From positions 1-64,000 of the forward strand of contig DJOT01000019.1 of the NCBI GenBank assembly GCA_002439095.1: a stretch of DNA of 64,000 nt, read 5' to 3'. A program made the position numbers and the translations under genes. Positions 33,311 to 42,704 of the stretch are shown in pieces; position 1 is the first letter of the stretch, and the number at the start of each line of letters is the position of its first letter. The notes beneath the pieces are model-generated. The model ran no database searches and was not told the DNA's origin. It was given only the letters and a program-made list of their open reading frames with translations. The DNA comes from Bacteroidales bacterium UBA6431. GTDB lineage: Bacteria > Bacteroidota > Bacteroidia > Bacteroidales > UBA932.

Positions 33311-36195
33311 AGCGGATCTCATATCTGACACTCCTGTTGGCACTCATCTGCATGACAGACGCCATGGCTGCCCCGAGGGCAAGAGACTTCAGACCGATCT
33401 GCGACACGCTGCGCGTGAGACTTCTCGCGCACACTGGAGTAGACCAGAAACTGAAGGTCAACAAGGTAGTTGCCCGAGGCGCCAATCTCGACATATATTT
33501 CTCCCCAGAGCTTTCATATTACCCGTGGTACGAAGGTGACCTGGACTGGTTTCTCCGGGAACTCCGCTCAGAGATGGGCGGTCTCGGCGGGAAGTGGGGC
33601 GTAGGCGAAATTTTCACAAACCGCTACCGCCTCCAGGACCTTGTCCTCCCCCGTGAGGGAAACGACGGGCAACCATCCGCCTACTCCAGAAGCATACCGG
33701 ACCCGAGAAAGACAGATCCCGGATTCGTGCGCAGGGTCGGCATGCGCAGATACGACAAAGGACTGGACGGAAGATACATAGCCCTGTGGCAGAGCCACGG
33801 AAGATACTATGACGAGGGCCGGGACATGTGGATGTGGCAGCGCGCTCCCCTGCACAGGACCGTGGAGGACATGCTGACTGAGAGTTTTGTGATTCCATTC
33901 CTCATGCCGATGCTGGAGAACGCCGGAGCCTATGTCATGACCCCGAGAGAGAGGGACATACAGAAACTTGAGTTCATCGTGGACAACGACCCTTCATTCC
34001 CGGGAGCGAGGGACTCCCTGACACGCAGGCCCGGAAAATACACCGAGACGGGAACATGGTCCGATGCCGGGGAGGGATTCGCGGACCTCAAGGAAATATA
34101 CTCGTTCTCCGACACACCTTTCAAGGCCGGGACTGCACGCAGCGCCACATGCTCGGGAGAGAAAGCCGATGCAAGGGCACGCTGGGAGGCAGAGATCGAC
34201 AAGAGAGGTGAATACGCCGTATACGTGGCTTACAAGACCCTAGACAACAGTTGCCCGGAAGCGCACTACACGGTCAGGCACCTCGGGGGAAAGACCGAGT
34301 TCACGGTCAACCAGAAGAGGGGCGGCGGCACCTGGATATACCTTGGCACCTTCGAGTTCGCTCCCGGTTCCCCGGCATGGGTGAGCCTTGACAACAGGGG
34401 CAAGGAAGGATATGCCGTCAGCGCAGACGCAGTCAAGATAGGCGGGGGCATTGGAAAACTGGAACGCGGCGGCAAGACTTCAGGGATGGCGAGTTCCGCC
34501 GAAGGAGCCCACTATTGGATGCAATGGGCCGGAGCCGACAGCACCATAACAAGAAACTGGAGTACTGACTACACCAACGACTTCGCCTCCAGAGGCAAAT
34601 GGACGGCCATGATGACGGAGCAGAAAGGCATCCCCTTCGACCTCGCGTTCGCTTTCCACACTGATGCCGGAGTGGCGCAGGCTGACACGACCATCGGGAC
34701 TCTCGCCATCTACACCCTGCGTTGCGACGGGGAGAGGGAGTTCGCCGACGGGCGGGACAGGATCATCAGTAGACTCCTGTGCGACTATGTGCAGAGCCAG
34801 ATAGTCAACGACATACGCTCCGATTTCAACCCCGACTGGACCAGACGCGGCATCTGGGACAAGAGCTACAGCGAGTGCCGCACCCCGGGAATACCGGCGA
34901 TGATTCTTGAGCTGCTGAGCCATCAGAATTTCGAGGACATGAAATACGGACTAGACCCGGCATTCCGCTTCGAGGTCTGCCGTGCTGTCTACAAGGGCAT
35001 GCTCAAAACCTTGAGTGAGTATTACGGATGTCCATATATGGTGCAGCCGCTGCCGGTACACGGTTTCAGCGCCACATTCGCTCCGAACAGCAAGGTCAGG
35101 CTCGAATGGGAGCCGACCGAGGATCCCAAAGAACCCACAGCCACCAGCGAGGGGTACATAATCTATACCCGCAAGGACGGCGGGGCGTTCAACTCCGGAG
35201 TCCGCACGCGGGACACACATATCGAACTCCCTGTCGAGCGCGGACACATCTACAGCTACAAAGTGGAAGCCTACAACGACGGAGGACGGAGTTTCCCGTC
35301 GGAGATCCTCTCTGCCGGGCTTCCGGAAGCGTCCACAGGCAAGGACACAGTACTGATAATAAACAATTTCTACAAGGTATCGGCACCGGCATGGATCGAC
35401 GGGGAGCAGTATGCCGGATTTGAAAGCCGCAAAGACGGCGGGGTCCCGTATATCAGAGACATAAGCTACATAGGAGAGAACTATGAGTTTGACCGCAGCC
35501 TGGAGTTCATAGACAACGACTGGCCAGGCTTCGGGGCGAGCCACGAAGACAGGGCCGGGGAGATGGTGGCCGGCAACACATTCGACTACCCGTATGTCCA
35601 CGGAAAAGCCCTACTGAGACTCGGACATCCTTTCTTCTCCATGTCAAAAGAGGCGTTCTGCACAGGAACAGCCAAAGCTAAATTCATAGACCTCATCTGC
35701 GGCAAGCAGGGAGGGGATAAATATCCGGTATTCCCTGATGAACTTCAGGACACTTTGGCGGCCAGGCTGCAGGAAGGAAGCAATCTCCTTCTGTCGGGAG
35801 CGGACATAGCCTCTGACGGAGACGCCAAGTCCAGAGACTTCGCATCAACGATGCTCGGATATAAGCTGAGCACCCCGAGCGGCAGCAGAGGCGGTTACAT
35901 AGGAGGCATGCCCTACTCCAACAAGCTCAACGAAAAAATCTACTGCGTCGAGAACCCTGACGGCATATTCCCTTCAAGAAAAGGGGCCGGCGTATGGCTG
36001 AGATATCCACGTGCGTCCTACGCCGCGGCAACTTATTTCACTGCCAAGGGATACAAGGTCGCAGCAATCGCGGTCCCTCTGGAGACGCTGCTCCGGGAAG
36101 AAGACCGGATAGAACTGTTTTCCACTGTCTCAGAATACTTTGACGGGGGCGCCGAACCAGTTTACCATCATCAGGTAAATCAGTCCCGAAATTAG
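33307..36195 (+). CDS. Exported amidase-like protein with nested golvesin-like and Fn3 domains
   Basis: A 962-residue protein with signal MKRISYLTLLLALICMTDAMA. An Amidase_3-like (N-acetylmuramoyl-L-alanine amidase) fold appears split: His164 (LWQSHG), Glu192 (LTESF) and LENAGAYVMTPRERD precede, and His451 (FAFHTDAG) and Glu535 (MILELLSHQN) follow, an insert. The insert, about residues 245-380 (TGTWSDAG to YAVSADAVKIGGG), resembles the golvesin C-terminal-like domain, often annotated as xanthan lyase in Bacteroidales. A fibronectin type III domain follows (about 583-678), then an unassigned 280-residue C-terminal region. Peptidoglycan amidase activity is inference. The last 66 bases overlap the convergent PiT gene. 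Confidence 0.75.
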   Translation: MKRISYLTLLLALICMTDAMAAPRARDFRPICDTLRVRLLAHTGVDQKLKVNKVVARGANLDIYFSPELSYYPWYEGDLDWFLRELRSEMGGLGGKWGVGEIFTNRYRLQDLVLPREGNDGQPSAYSRSIPDPRKTDPGFVRRVGMRRYDKGLDGRYIALWQSHGRYYDEGRDMWMWQRAPLHRTVEDMLTESFVIPFLMPMLENAGAYVMTPRERDIQKLEFIVDNDPSFPGARDSLTRRPGKYTETGTWSDAGEGFADLKEIYSFSDTPFKAGTARSATCSGEKADARARWEAEIDKRGEYAVYVAYKTLDNSCPEAHYTVRHLGGKTEFTVNQKRGGGTWIYLGTFEFAPGSPAWVSLDNRGKEGYAVSADAVKIGGGIGKLERGGKTSGMASSAEGAHYWMQWAGADSTITRNWSTDYTNDFASRGKWTAMMTEQKGIPFDLAFAFHTDAGVAQADTTIGTLAIYTLRCDGEREFADGRDRIISRLLCDYVQSQIVNDIRSDFNPDWTRRGIWDKSYSECRTPGIPAMILELLSHQNFEDMKYGLDPAFRFEVCRAVYKGMLKTLSEYYGCPYMVQPLPVHGFSATFAPNSKVRLEWEPTEDPKEPTATSEGYIIYTRKDGGAFNSGVRTRDTHIELPVERGHIYSYKVEAYNDGGRSFPSEILSAGLPEASTGKDTVLIINNFYKVSAPAWIDGEQYAGFESRKDGGVPYIRDISYIGENYEFDRSLEFIDNDWPGFGASHEDRAGEMVAGNTFDYPYVHGKALLRLGHPFFSMSKEAFCTGTAKAKFIDLICGKQGGDKYPVFPDELQDTLAARLQEGSNLLLSGADIASDGDAKSRDFASTMLGYKLSTPSGSRGGYIGGMPYSNKLNEKIYCVENPDGIFPSRKGAGVWLRYPRASYAAATYFTAKGYKVAAIAVPLETLLREEDRIELFSTVSEYFDGGAEPVYHHQVNQSRN

Positions 36196-37206
36196 CAGCA
36201 CGGCCGGAATCGTGATCACCCATGCGACCACTATATTCTTGGCTGTCACCCATTTGACACTTTTCACTCCTCGTGTCAGACCCGTACCGATGATGGAACC
36301 GGTAATGGTATGCGTCGTGCTCACCGGGATGCCGAAAAGCGCGGTCATGATGAGAGTCGCAGCCCCAGAGCCCTCCGCACAGAAACCCTGCATAGGGGTC
36401 AGCTTGCTGAGCCCGTCCCCGAGGGTACGTATGACTTTCCATCCTCCGGTGACAGTGCCGAGCGCAATGAGACCATAACAGAGCAGTTCCAACCAAAGCG
36501 GAACGAAGAAACCGGCATGCCCGGCGGCAAGAGCGGCCTGATGAGGCTCGGCATAAAGAAAATTCAGCACTGCGTTGTCCGGATTGGACGCACATGCTGA
36601 AGCAAGCAGGACGGCAATGATGCCCATGGTCTTCTGACCGTCATTCGCCCCGAAACCCATGGAAAACTCCGCACATGAGATGACCTGCATCACGCGGAAA
36701 AACCTGTCGGTCCGGCGAGCCTTGCACTTGCGGAAAAGGAACAGGAACAGGCAGTTGAGCACAAAGCCCATGACCATGCCTATCAGGGGTGCTATCACAA
36801 TGAACGCCAAAGTCTTGATGATTCCGCTCATAACGAGGTACTTGGCACCGTATACAAACCATACGGGTCCTATAAGACCGCCGATAAGAGCATGGGAGGC
36901 CGATATCGGAAGTCCGCAGCGCGAGCAGAAGAACACCCACAGCACAGATCCGAGCAGGGCGGCCAGAATGACATAGACATCTATGCAACTCTCGCTGACA
37001 ATGCCGCTTCCCATAGTGGAAGCAACTGTCAAATCAAAAAAGAAGAGGGCGGAAACAATCCAGAAAGCAGACCAGGCCACTGCAACCTTCGGAGAAAGAG
37101 CCTTCGTGGCGACAGCTGAAGCGATGCAGTTGGCGGCATCGTTCATGCCGTTGGTGAAACTGAACGCGAGGGCGATCAGCGCAGTGATGAAAACTACTAC
37201 AAGCAT
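36130..37206 (-). CDS. pit: Inorganic phosphate transporter, PiT family
   Basis: A 358-residue membrane protein with about ten helices. The duplicated PiT signature is present as FTNGMNDAANCIAS near residue 18 and FSMGFGANDGQKTMG near residue 185; GTVTGGWKVIRTLG and ISASHALIGG are also typical. It imports phosphate with a cation. It directly follows the DUF47 gene (1-base gap), the usual PiT partner. The C-terminal codons overlap the 3' end of the amidase-like gene on the other strand. Confidence 0.93.
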   Translation of the reverse strand: MLVVVFITALIALAFSFTNGMNDAANCIASAVATKALSPKVAVAWSAFWIVSALFFFDLTVASTMGSGIVSESCIDVYVILAALLGSVLWVFFCSRCGLPISASHALIGGLIGPVWFVYGAKYLVMSGIIKTLAFIVIAPLIGMVMGFVLNCLFLFLFRKCKARRTDRFFRVMQVISCAEFSMGFGANDGQKTMGIIAVLLASACASNPDNAVLNFLYAEPHQAALAAGHAGFFVPLWLELLCYGLIALGTVTGGWKVIRTLGDGLSKLTPMQGFCAEGSGAATLIMTALFGIPVSTTHTITGSIIGTGLTRGVKSVKWVTAKNIVVAWVITIPAVLLISGLIYLMMVNWFGAPVKVF

Positions 37207-37207
37207 C

Positions 37208-37858
37208 CTATCCCAACTTCACTACTATGCTTCTGACGGTGCTGGACAGGGCCTTACCCACATCCGAAGTATCCTCTATGGCCTGTATGATGTTCTTTTT
37301 CTTGACAAGTTCAATAGGATCCTTCTCGAACTCGAAAAGATTGCTCATATAGGACTCATAAATATCATCGACAATATGCTCATTCTCTTTGATTATGTCG
37401 CACAGGCGGTCAAGTTCCTTGGCCTTGTCGCGCATATTGTCAAGCAGCCCCGTGATTTCAAGCATTATCTCCGCGTCCTTGAGGACATATTCGGCTATTT
37501 CAATGACCTTGTGGCTGGGATCTTTAGGCTGATAGATGGCGATTTTCTTGGAACAGTCACGGATGCAGTCCAGAAACGTGTCCATGTCCTCGGCCATCTG
37601 ATGGATGTCCTCCCTGTCAAACGGAGTGACGACAGCATCGAGCACCTCGTCGATGATCTTGTCCGTAATCCTGTCTCCGAGAGTCTCGCATTCCTTGATG
37701 CGGTGCGCGTAATCCCTGCGGGCATCCGCATCTTCCTCCTTTGTCTGTTCAAGAAGCAGCTGCGCTGCATTCCTGATGTTCTCCGCCGACTGCACAAACA
37801 GCGGGAAGAAACGTTTTTCCTTCACTACAAAAAACTGAAGGAACTTGTCAATTTTCAT
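37208..37858 (-). CDS. DUF47/PhoU-like accessory protein of PiT
   Basis: A 216-residue all-helical protein. VKEKRFFPLFVQSAENI at the start and the helices CETLGDRITDKIIDEVLDAVVTPFDREDIHQMAEDMD are the DUF47 (Pit accessory, PhoU-like) pattern, including the acidic metal-binding E/D clusters. It probably regulates or assembles the adjacent PiT transporter. Start overlaps the preceding epimerase stop (ATGA). Confidence 0.92.
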   Translation of the reverse strand: MKIDKFLQFFVVKEKRFFPLFVQSAENIRNAAQLLLEQTKEEDADARRDYAHRIKECETLGDRITDKIIDEVLDAVVTPFDREDIHQMAEDMDTFLDCIRDCSKKIAIYQPKDPSHKVIEIAEYVLKDAEIMLEITGLLDNMRDKAKELDRLCDIIKENEHIVDDIYESYMSNLFEFEKDPIELVKKKNIIQAIEDTSDVGKALSSTVRSIVVKLG

Positions 37859-38817
37859 ATTAGCGGGTTTTTGTCTGACTTGTACCAGTCGATGAACTTG
37901 CCGATCCCCTCATGGAGTGTCACTCCGGGCCTGTACCCGAAGTCACGCTCGAGCTTGCTGGTGTCGGCATAAGTCTGATACACGTCACCCGGCTGCATAG
38001 GCATCATCACTTTCTCCGCCGGACGGCCGCACGCCGTCTCTATCTCGCTTATGAAGTCCATGAGTTTCACAGGATTGCTGCATCCTATGTTGTAGACCTC
38101 ACTCCCGGACGGAGCCTTGTCCATCACTCGCACCACGCCTTCGATTATGTCATCGATATAGGTGAAGTCCCGCATCATGTCCCCGTTGTTGAAGACCTTG
38201 ATAGGGCGCCCCTCCATTATCGCGGAGGCGAAGAGCATCGGGGACATGTCAGGCCGTCCCCAAGGGCCATATACGGTGAAGAAACGCAGGCCGGTGGCCG
38301 GGATGCCATAGAGCTTGCTGTAGCATGAAGCCATCAGCTCGTCAGCTTTCTTGGTGGCAGCGTAGAGGCTTACAGGATTGTCTACCTTGTCCTCCTCGCT
38401 GAACGGGGTCTTCTCGTTGCCCCCGTAGACACTGCTGGAGCTCGCGTACACCAGATGCCCCACCGGGAAATGGCGGCAGCACTCGAGGATGTTGACGAAC
38501 CCCACAAGGTTGCTGTCCACATAGGCCCAAGGGTTCTCGATGGAGTAGCGTACCCCCGCCTGGGCGGCAAGGTTCACCACACAGTCGAATTTCTCCTTCT
38601 CGAAGAGGAGCGGAAGCGCCTCCCTGTCGGAGATGTCCATTCTGATGAAGCGGAAAGCCTCCCTTCCTGAAAGTTCAGCAAGCCTGGCCTCCTTGAGGAC
38701 CACCGGGTAATAATCGTTGAGGTTGTCAATTCCCACCACTTCGTCGCCTCTGTCAAGAAGCCGCTTTGAGAGGTGGTAGCCGATGAACCCGGCCGCTCCT
38801 GTCACCAGTACTTTCAT
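37855..38817 (-). CDS. NAD-dependent epimerase, UDP-glucuronate 4-epimerase type
   Basis: A 320-residue extended SDR. The NAD motif is VTGAAGFIG (residues 5-13), followed by GIDNLNDYY, a typical UDP-GlcA/UDP-GalA 4-epimerase marker, and the catalytic YxxxK (SLYAATKKADE). FFTVYGPWGRPDM and MMRDFTYIDDI complete the family pattern. It would supply UDP-galacturonate for surface polysaccharide. A GTG at 38826, overlapping the upstream stop (TAGTG), would add three residues; the ATG was preferred because MKVLVTG is the usual N-terminus. Confidence 0.88.
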   Translation of the reverse strand: MKVLVTGAAGFIGYHLSKRLLDRGDEVVGIDNLNDYYPVVLKEARLAELSGREAFRFIRMDISDREALPLLFEKEKFDCVVNLAAQAGVRYSIENPWAYVDSNLVGFVNILECCRHFPVGHLVYASSSSVYGGNEKTPFSEEDKVDNPVSLYAATKKADELMASCYSKLYGIPATGLRFFTVYGPWGRPDMSPMLFASAIMEGRPIKVFNNGDMMRDFTYIDDIIEGVVRVMDKAPSGSEVYNIGCSNPVKLMDFISEIETACGRPAEKVMMPMQPGDVYQTYADTSKLERDFGYRPGVTLHEGIGKFIDWYKSDKNPLI

Positions 38818-38825
38818 ATTCTTCA

Positions 38826-40748
38826 CTATTTTTTGTCGTATTCGGAAAATCTTGAATTATTGGATATATACTCCGGCACCGTCCTCTTCATGAGTTTGAC
38901 CATGTCAGGAATCTGGACATCCTTGCTCAGCTCATAAAGCTCATCGACTACCTTGGCAGCTTCGTTCCAGTCGTACTGGCGCACCTTGGCGATGCGGATC
39001 TTGGAATGCACGGTAGGCTCGGTGTTCTCCACATTGGAAAGAACTTCCTCATAGAGCTTCTCGCCCGGGCGGAGTCCCGTGTAGACGACCTTGATATCCT
39101 TGTCCGGCACCAGTCCGGAAAGTTCAATCATACGCCGCGCCAGCGTGTCTATCTTGACAGGATGTCCCATGTCGAAGACACAGATACGGTTTTCCGTGTC
39201 AAGCGTTGCGGCCTCCATCACAAGACGGCAAGCCTCAGGAATCGTCATGAAGAATCGGGTGATATTCGGATCTGTCACGGTCACAGGACCGCCGGATGCT
39301 ATCTGGCTGCGGAAGCGCGGTATGACCGAACCGTTGGAGCCCAATACATTACCGAAGCGTGTCGTGACGAACTTGGTCTTGCCAGGAGTCTTCCCGGCCT
39401 CGATGGCCAGACCAAGGCTCTGCACATATATCTCGGCCAGACGCTTGGTGCACCCCATGATATTGGTCGGGTTGACGGCCTTGTCCGTGGAGATCATGAC
39501 CATCTTCTCCACCCCGTACTCAACGCACTTGTCAGCTACATATCGCGAACCGACCACATTGACAAACACGGCCTCGCACGGATTCTCCTCCATCAGGGGG
39601 ACATGCTTGTAGGCAGCGGCATGGAAGACGACCTGCGGATGGTATGTCCTGAACGCGAAATCAAGCCTCGGCTGAAGCCTCACATCACCTATCACCGGCA
39701 CGAAATCCAGATCCGGAAACTTGGCCTCAAGTTCAAGGCGCAGATTGTGCATCGGGGTCTCGGCATTGTCATAGAGGACAAGCTTCTTTATGCCGAAGCC
39801 GGCCAGCTGACGGCACAGTTCAGAACCGATGGAGCCGGCCGCACCGGTCACCATCACCACCTTGTCCTTGAACTGGGCCTTGATCACGTCAAGGGAAATC
39901 TTTATCTCGTCCCGTCCAAGAAGATCCTCAATCTTAACTTCACGGACGTTTATACGGCTCTCCACTCCACCGGGCCCCACCTCATCTATGGTCGGGACAA
40001 TCAGCACCTTGACACCGGCACCGATGCAAAGGCTGACCAGCTTGTTCTGCTCGCGCTGCACATCATCCTCGGTAGCGAATATCACACCTCCGAGGGAAAG
40101 TGAATCAACATCTTTCTCGAAACTGTCCCTGCCGTCGAAAGTATACACCTTCTTGTCCGCAAACATGGTCTCATGGAGCTCAGGATCAGAAGATATAAAA
40201 CCCACGACATCATAATGCGGAGAATTGCGCAGCCGGGTCACGGTCGCCACAGACTTGTCCCCTATCCCGTAGACAAGGACACGCATCCGCTTCTGCACCT
40301 TGCGGATCCTCGCCCGGTAAGTGTCATAGACAAAAATCATCAGCAGACGCACCAGACACAGTATCACAACTGAGAGCAGCACGTCCACTATGAGCATCAC
40401 AAGCACGAATTTGTCAAAATTGCCCGTCAACGCCAGCGTAAGTCCCATAAGAACCGCTTTCCCGAGAGCAGCTCCGCTGAAAAGCAGCGTATCCTTGAAT
40501 GTGAAGTGGCGGATGACTATCGCATAAGTCTTGAAAAGATAGAACATCAGACCGGAGGCCACAACGGAAGATACTCCCCAGATGATGTTGAACGGGCGGG
40601 ACTCGACGATGTCCACATGGCAGAAAAAAGCCACAATGGCTACGATCACAGAAGAAACAAGGGACAGGCAAAGATCCATCCCGAAGATGATCCTCTTGTC
40701 AAGGAACTTGTCGCGGAAATTGTCCAGACTGAATTTGAAAGATGTCAT
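38826..40748 (-). CDS. CapD/WbpM-like membrane nucleotide-sugar 4,6-dehydratase
   Basis: A 640-residue protein. The N-terminal 150 residues hold four to five membrane helices; a Rossmann-like domain (VLVYGIGDKSVATV, about residue 155) follows; the second half is an SDR dehydratase with VMVTGAAGSIGSELCRQ and STDKAVNPTNIMGCTK, in which Met replaces the usual catalytic Tyr, as in WbpM, FlaA1 and PglF relatives. These make UDP-4-keto-6-deoxy-HexNAc, the first step to rare surface sugars. Gene context with rmlB, an epimerase and PAP2 supports a role in capsule or O-antigen synthesis. Confidence 0.92.
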   Translation of the reverse strand: MTSFKFSLDNFRDKFLDKRIIFGMDLCLSLVSSVIVAIVAFFCHVDIVESRPFNIIWGVSSVVASGLMFYLFKTYAIVIRHFTFKDTLLFSGAALGKAVLMGLTLALTGNFDKFVLVMLIVDVLLSVVILCLVRLLMIFVYDTYRARIRKVQKRMRVLVYGIGDKSVATVTRLRNSPHYDVVGFISSDPELHETMFADKKVYTFDGRDSFEKDVDSLSLGGVIFATEDDVQREQNKLVSLCIGAGVKVLIVPTIDEVGPGGVESRINVREVKIEDLLGRDEIKISLDVIKAQFKDKVVMVTGAAGSIGSELCRQLAGFGIKKLVLYDNAETPMHNLRLELEAKFPDLDFVPVIGDVRLQPRLDFAFRTYHPQVVFHAAAYKHVPLMEENPCEAVFVNVVGSRYVADKCVEYGVEKMVMISTDKAVNPTNIMGCTKRLAEIYVQSLGLAIEAGKTPGKTKFVTTRFGNVLGSNGSVIPRFRSQIASGGPVTVTDPNITRFFMTIPEACRLVMEAATLDTENRICVFDMGHPVKIDTLARRMIELSGLVPDKDIKVVYTGLRPGEKLYEEVLSNVENTEPTVHSKIRIAKVRQYDWNEAAKVVDELYELSKDVQIPDMVKLMKRTVPEYISNNSRFSEYDKK

Positions 40749-40771
40749 ATCGTTTATAAGTCAGGTAAATG

Positions 40772-41524
40772 TCAAAAATTAAAAGCAAGCGCTGCTCCGA
40801 AACTGCCGGTATACGGGTCGAAAGACGGGACGACGGCTACTTCTCGCTTGAAAAGACGCATCGTCGGTTCGAGAAGCCACTCCCCCACATGGGCGCAAAG
40901 TATACCGACCCCGGCTCCAGCCAGAGTGTCACTGAACCAGTGGCGGTTGTTGTGTATGCGCATGAAAGCAATTCCCGTGGCGATGACGTATGCTCCGGCA
41001 CCCCAGCCCCATCCGTATTCCATACGGACATATTCCGCACCGGCGAAAGCCGTGCCCGTGTGTCCGGAAGGAAATGAATTGTTGGCTGTCCCGTCGGGAC
41101 GCGGGGAATATATGATCTCCTTCATGAGCTTGGTCACCACAAAAAAACTTGCAGCCGTATAGCCTATGACGATGAGCCGCTCTCCAAGAGGATGTCGGGA
41201 CTCCACTCCCGTAAGGCCGAGCCCGGCAGCACAGATGAAAGGAAGATACTGAACATAATCATCTATTGTCTTCTGCCCGGAAGGCCCGCGCCATGCAAGC
41301 GCTCTCTCCTGAATATACTTGTCTATGGAATCGTGGGCGAAACAGTGGATCAATGTGCCGGAGGCGAACAGGACACCGGGCGCTATCAACTGCGAGGGCC
41401 GGAAAGCCGTCTCAGGGAGATTGATCTGACGGAATTCCTGTCCGGACGCGACTTGAGACAGCGAAACCGATGCAGAGCCCGCCAGAAGAAAAAGTGAGAA
41501 GATGGCCTTCAGAGCACCTATCAT
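40772..41524 (-). CDS. PAP2-family phosphatase, exported
   Basis: A 250-residue protein with signal peptide (MIGALKAIFSLFLLAGSASVSLS). The three PAP2 phosphatase motifs are KEIIYSPRP, PSGHTGTAF and RIHNNRHWFSDTLAG. Likely substrates are undecaprenyl pyrophosphate or lipid phosphates at the periplasmic side. The ATG overlaps the rmlB stop (ATGA), so the frame extending to 41587 was cut back. Position inside a sugar-nucleotide operon suggests recycling of the carrier lipid for polysaccharide export (inference). Confidence 0.88.
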   Translation of the reverse strand: MIGALKAIFSLFLLAGSASVSLSQVASGQEFRQINLPETAFRPSQLIAPGVLFASGTLIHCFAHDSIDKYIQERALAWRGPSGQKTIDDYVQYLPFICAAGLGLTGVESRHPLGERLIVIGYTAASFFVVTKLMKEIIYSPRPDGTANNSFPSGHTGTAFAGAEYVRMEYGWGWGAGAYVIATGIAFMRIHNNRHWFSDTLAGAGVGILCAHVGEWLLEPTMRLFKREVAVVPSFDPYTGSFGAALAFNF

Positions 41525-42645
41525 CTGCCCTTGTACATCTGCTCGTAGTACTTCTCGTACTCGCCGCTGGTCACACGGTCCATCCACTCCTGGTTGTCCA
41601 GATACCAGCGCACCGTCTTCTCTATCCCCTCCTCGAACTGCAGGCTCGGCTCCCAGCCGAGCTCACGCTTGAGCTTGCTCGAGTCTATCGCGTAGCGCAG
41701 GTCATGCCCCGCGCGATCAGTAACGTAGGTTATCAGGTCGTCGTCCGCTCCCTCCGGACGGCCCAGCACCCTGTCCGTCACCTTGATGAGGGTCTTCACG
41801 ATGTCGATGTTCTTCCACTCGTTGAACCCGCCGATGTTGTACGTGTCGGCCACCTTGCCCTTGTGGAAAATGAGGTCTATCGCCCTCGCATGGTCCACCA
41901 CATACAGCCAATCGCGCACGTTCTGCCCCTTCCCGTATACCGGAAGCGGCTTGCGGTGGCGTATGTTGTTGATGAACAGAGGTATGAGTTTCTCCGGAAA
42001 CTGGTACGGACCGTAGTTGTTGGAGCAGTTCGTCACTATCGTCGGCATCCCGTAGGTGTCGTGGAACGCGCGCACGAAGTGGTCGCTGGATGCCTTGCTC
42101 GCGCTGTACGGGCTGTGGGGCTGGTATTTCGTGTCCTCGGTGAAGAACTTGTCCCCGAACGGGCCGCCACCGCACTCCCCGCTCCCCGGACACCCCTCCG
42201 GGCGGTTCATCTCCAACGCCCCGTACACCTCGTCGGTGGAGATGTGGTAGAAGCGCTTCCCCTCATATTTCTCCGGAAGGCTCTCCCACCAGAGGCGCGC
42301 CGCCTGAAGAAGGCTAAGCGTCCCGAGCACGTTGGTCCTGGCGAATGTGAACGGGTCCTTGATGCTCCTGTCCACGTGGCTTTCAGCCGCGAGGTGGATC
42401 ACCCCGTCCACCTTCTCCTCCTGCATAAGGGAATGCATCGCATCGAAGTCGCACACGTCCGCCTTGACGAAGCGGTAGTTCGGGCAGGACTCGATGTCGC
42501 GAAGGTTTTCAAGGTTGCCGGCATAGGTAAGTTTGTCCACATTGATGATCCGGTATTCCGGATATTTCGTCACGAACAGACGGACGACGTGGCTCCCGAT
42601 GAAGCCCGCGCCGCCGGTGATGATGATAGAGCGTTTATTACTCAT
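41521..42645 (-). CDS. rmlB: dTDP-glucose 4,6-dehydratase
   Basis: A 374-residue extended SDR. NAD-binding ITGGAGFIGSHVVRLF, the HLAAESHVDRSI block, TDEVYG with the catalytic Asp-Glu, and YSASKASSDH (YxxxK) are all present, with EWMDRVTSGEY at the C-terminus as in Bacteroides RmlB. A 15-residue glycine/proline-rich insertion (ECGGGPFGD region) follows EVYGALEMNRPEG. It converts dTDP-glucose to the 4-keto-6-deoxy sugar for rhamnose and other deoxysugars. rmlA, rmlC and rmlD are not in the window. First gene of the rmlB-to-pit operon. Confidence 0.96.
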   Translation of the reverse strand: MSNKRSIIITGGAGFIGSHVVRLFVTKYPEYRIINVDKLTYAGNLENLRDIESCPNYRFVKADVCDFDAMHSLMQEEKVDGVIHLAAESHVDRSIKDPFTFARTNVLGTLSLLQAARLWWESLPEKYEGKRFYHISTDEVYGALEMNRPEGCPGSGECGGGPFGDKFFTEDTKYQPHSPYSASKASSDHFVRAFHDTYGMPTIVTNCSNNYGPYQFPEKLIPLFINNIRHRKPLPVYGKGQNVRDWLYVVDHARAIDLIFHKGKVADTYNIGGFNEWKNIDIVKTLIKVTDRVLGRPEGADDDLITYVTDRAGHDLRYAIDSSKLKRELGWEPSLQFEEGIEKTVRWYLDNQEWMDRVTSGEYEKYYEQMYKGR

Positions 42646-42680
42646 ACTCCGTTAAGGTCTAATTTATATCAATAATCGCA

Positions 42681-42698
42681 CAAAAATAGTTAAATTTG
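42681..42698. promoter_or_regulatory. Back-to-back -7 boxes for rmlB and rnhA
   Basis: CAAAAATA (TATTTTTG on the minus strand, for rmlB) is separated by two bases from TAAATTTG (plus, for rnhA), the same geometry as between secA and the beta-galactosidase. The rnhA ATG lies only six bases after its box. Confidence 0.55.
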
Positions 42699-42704
42699 CC
42701 TGAA

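Noticed and set aside
39006..40103. Plus-strand open frame of 365 codons opposite the CapD-like gene
   Set aside because: Antisense shadow of a gene with intact dehydratase motifs.
41470..42675. Plus-strand open frame of 401 codons opposite rmlB
   Set aside because: Composition is an Arg/Val/His-rich mirror of rmlB; rmlB has all catalytic motifs, so this is a shadow.
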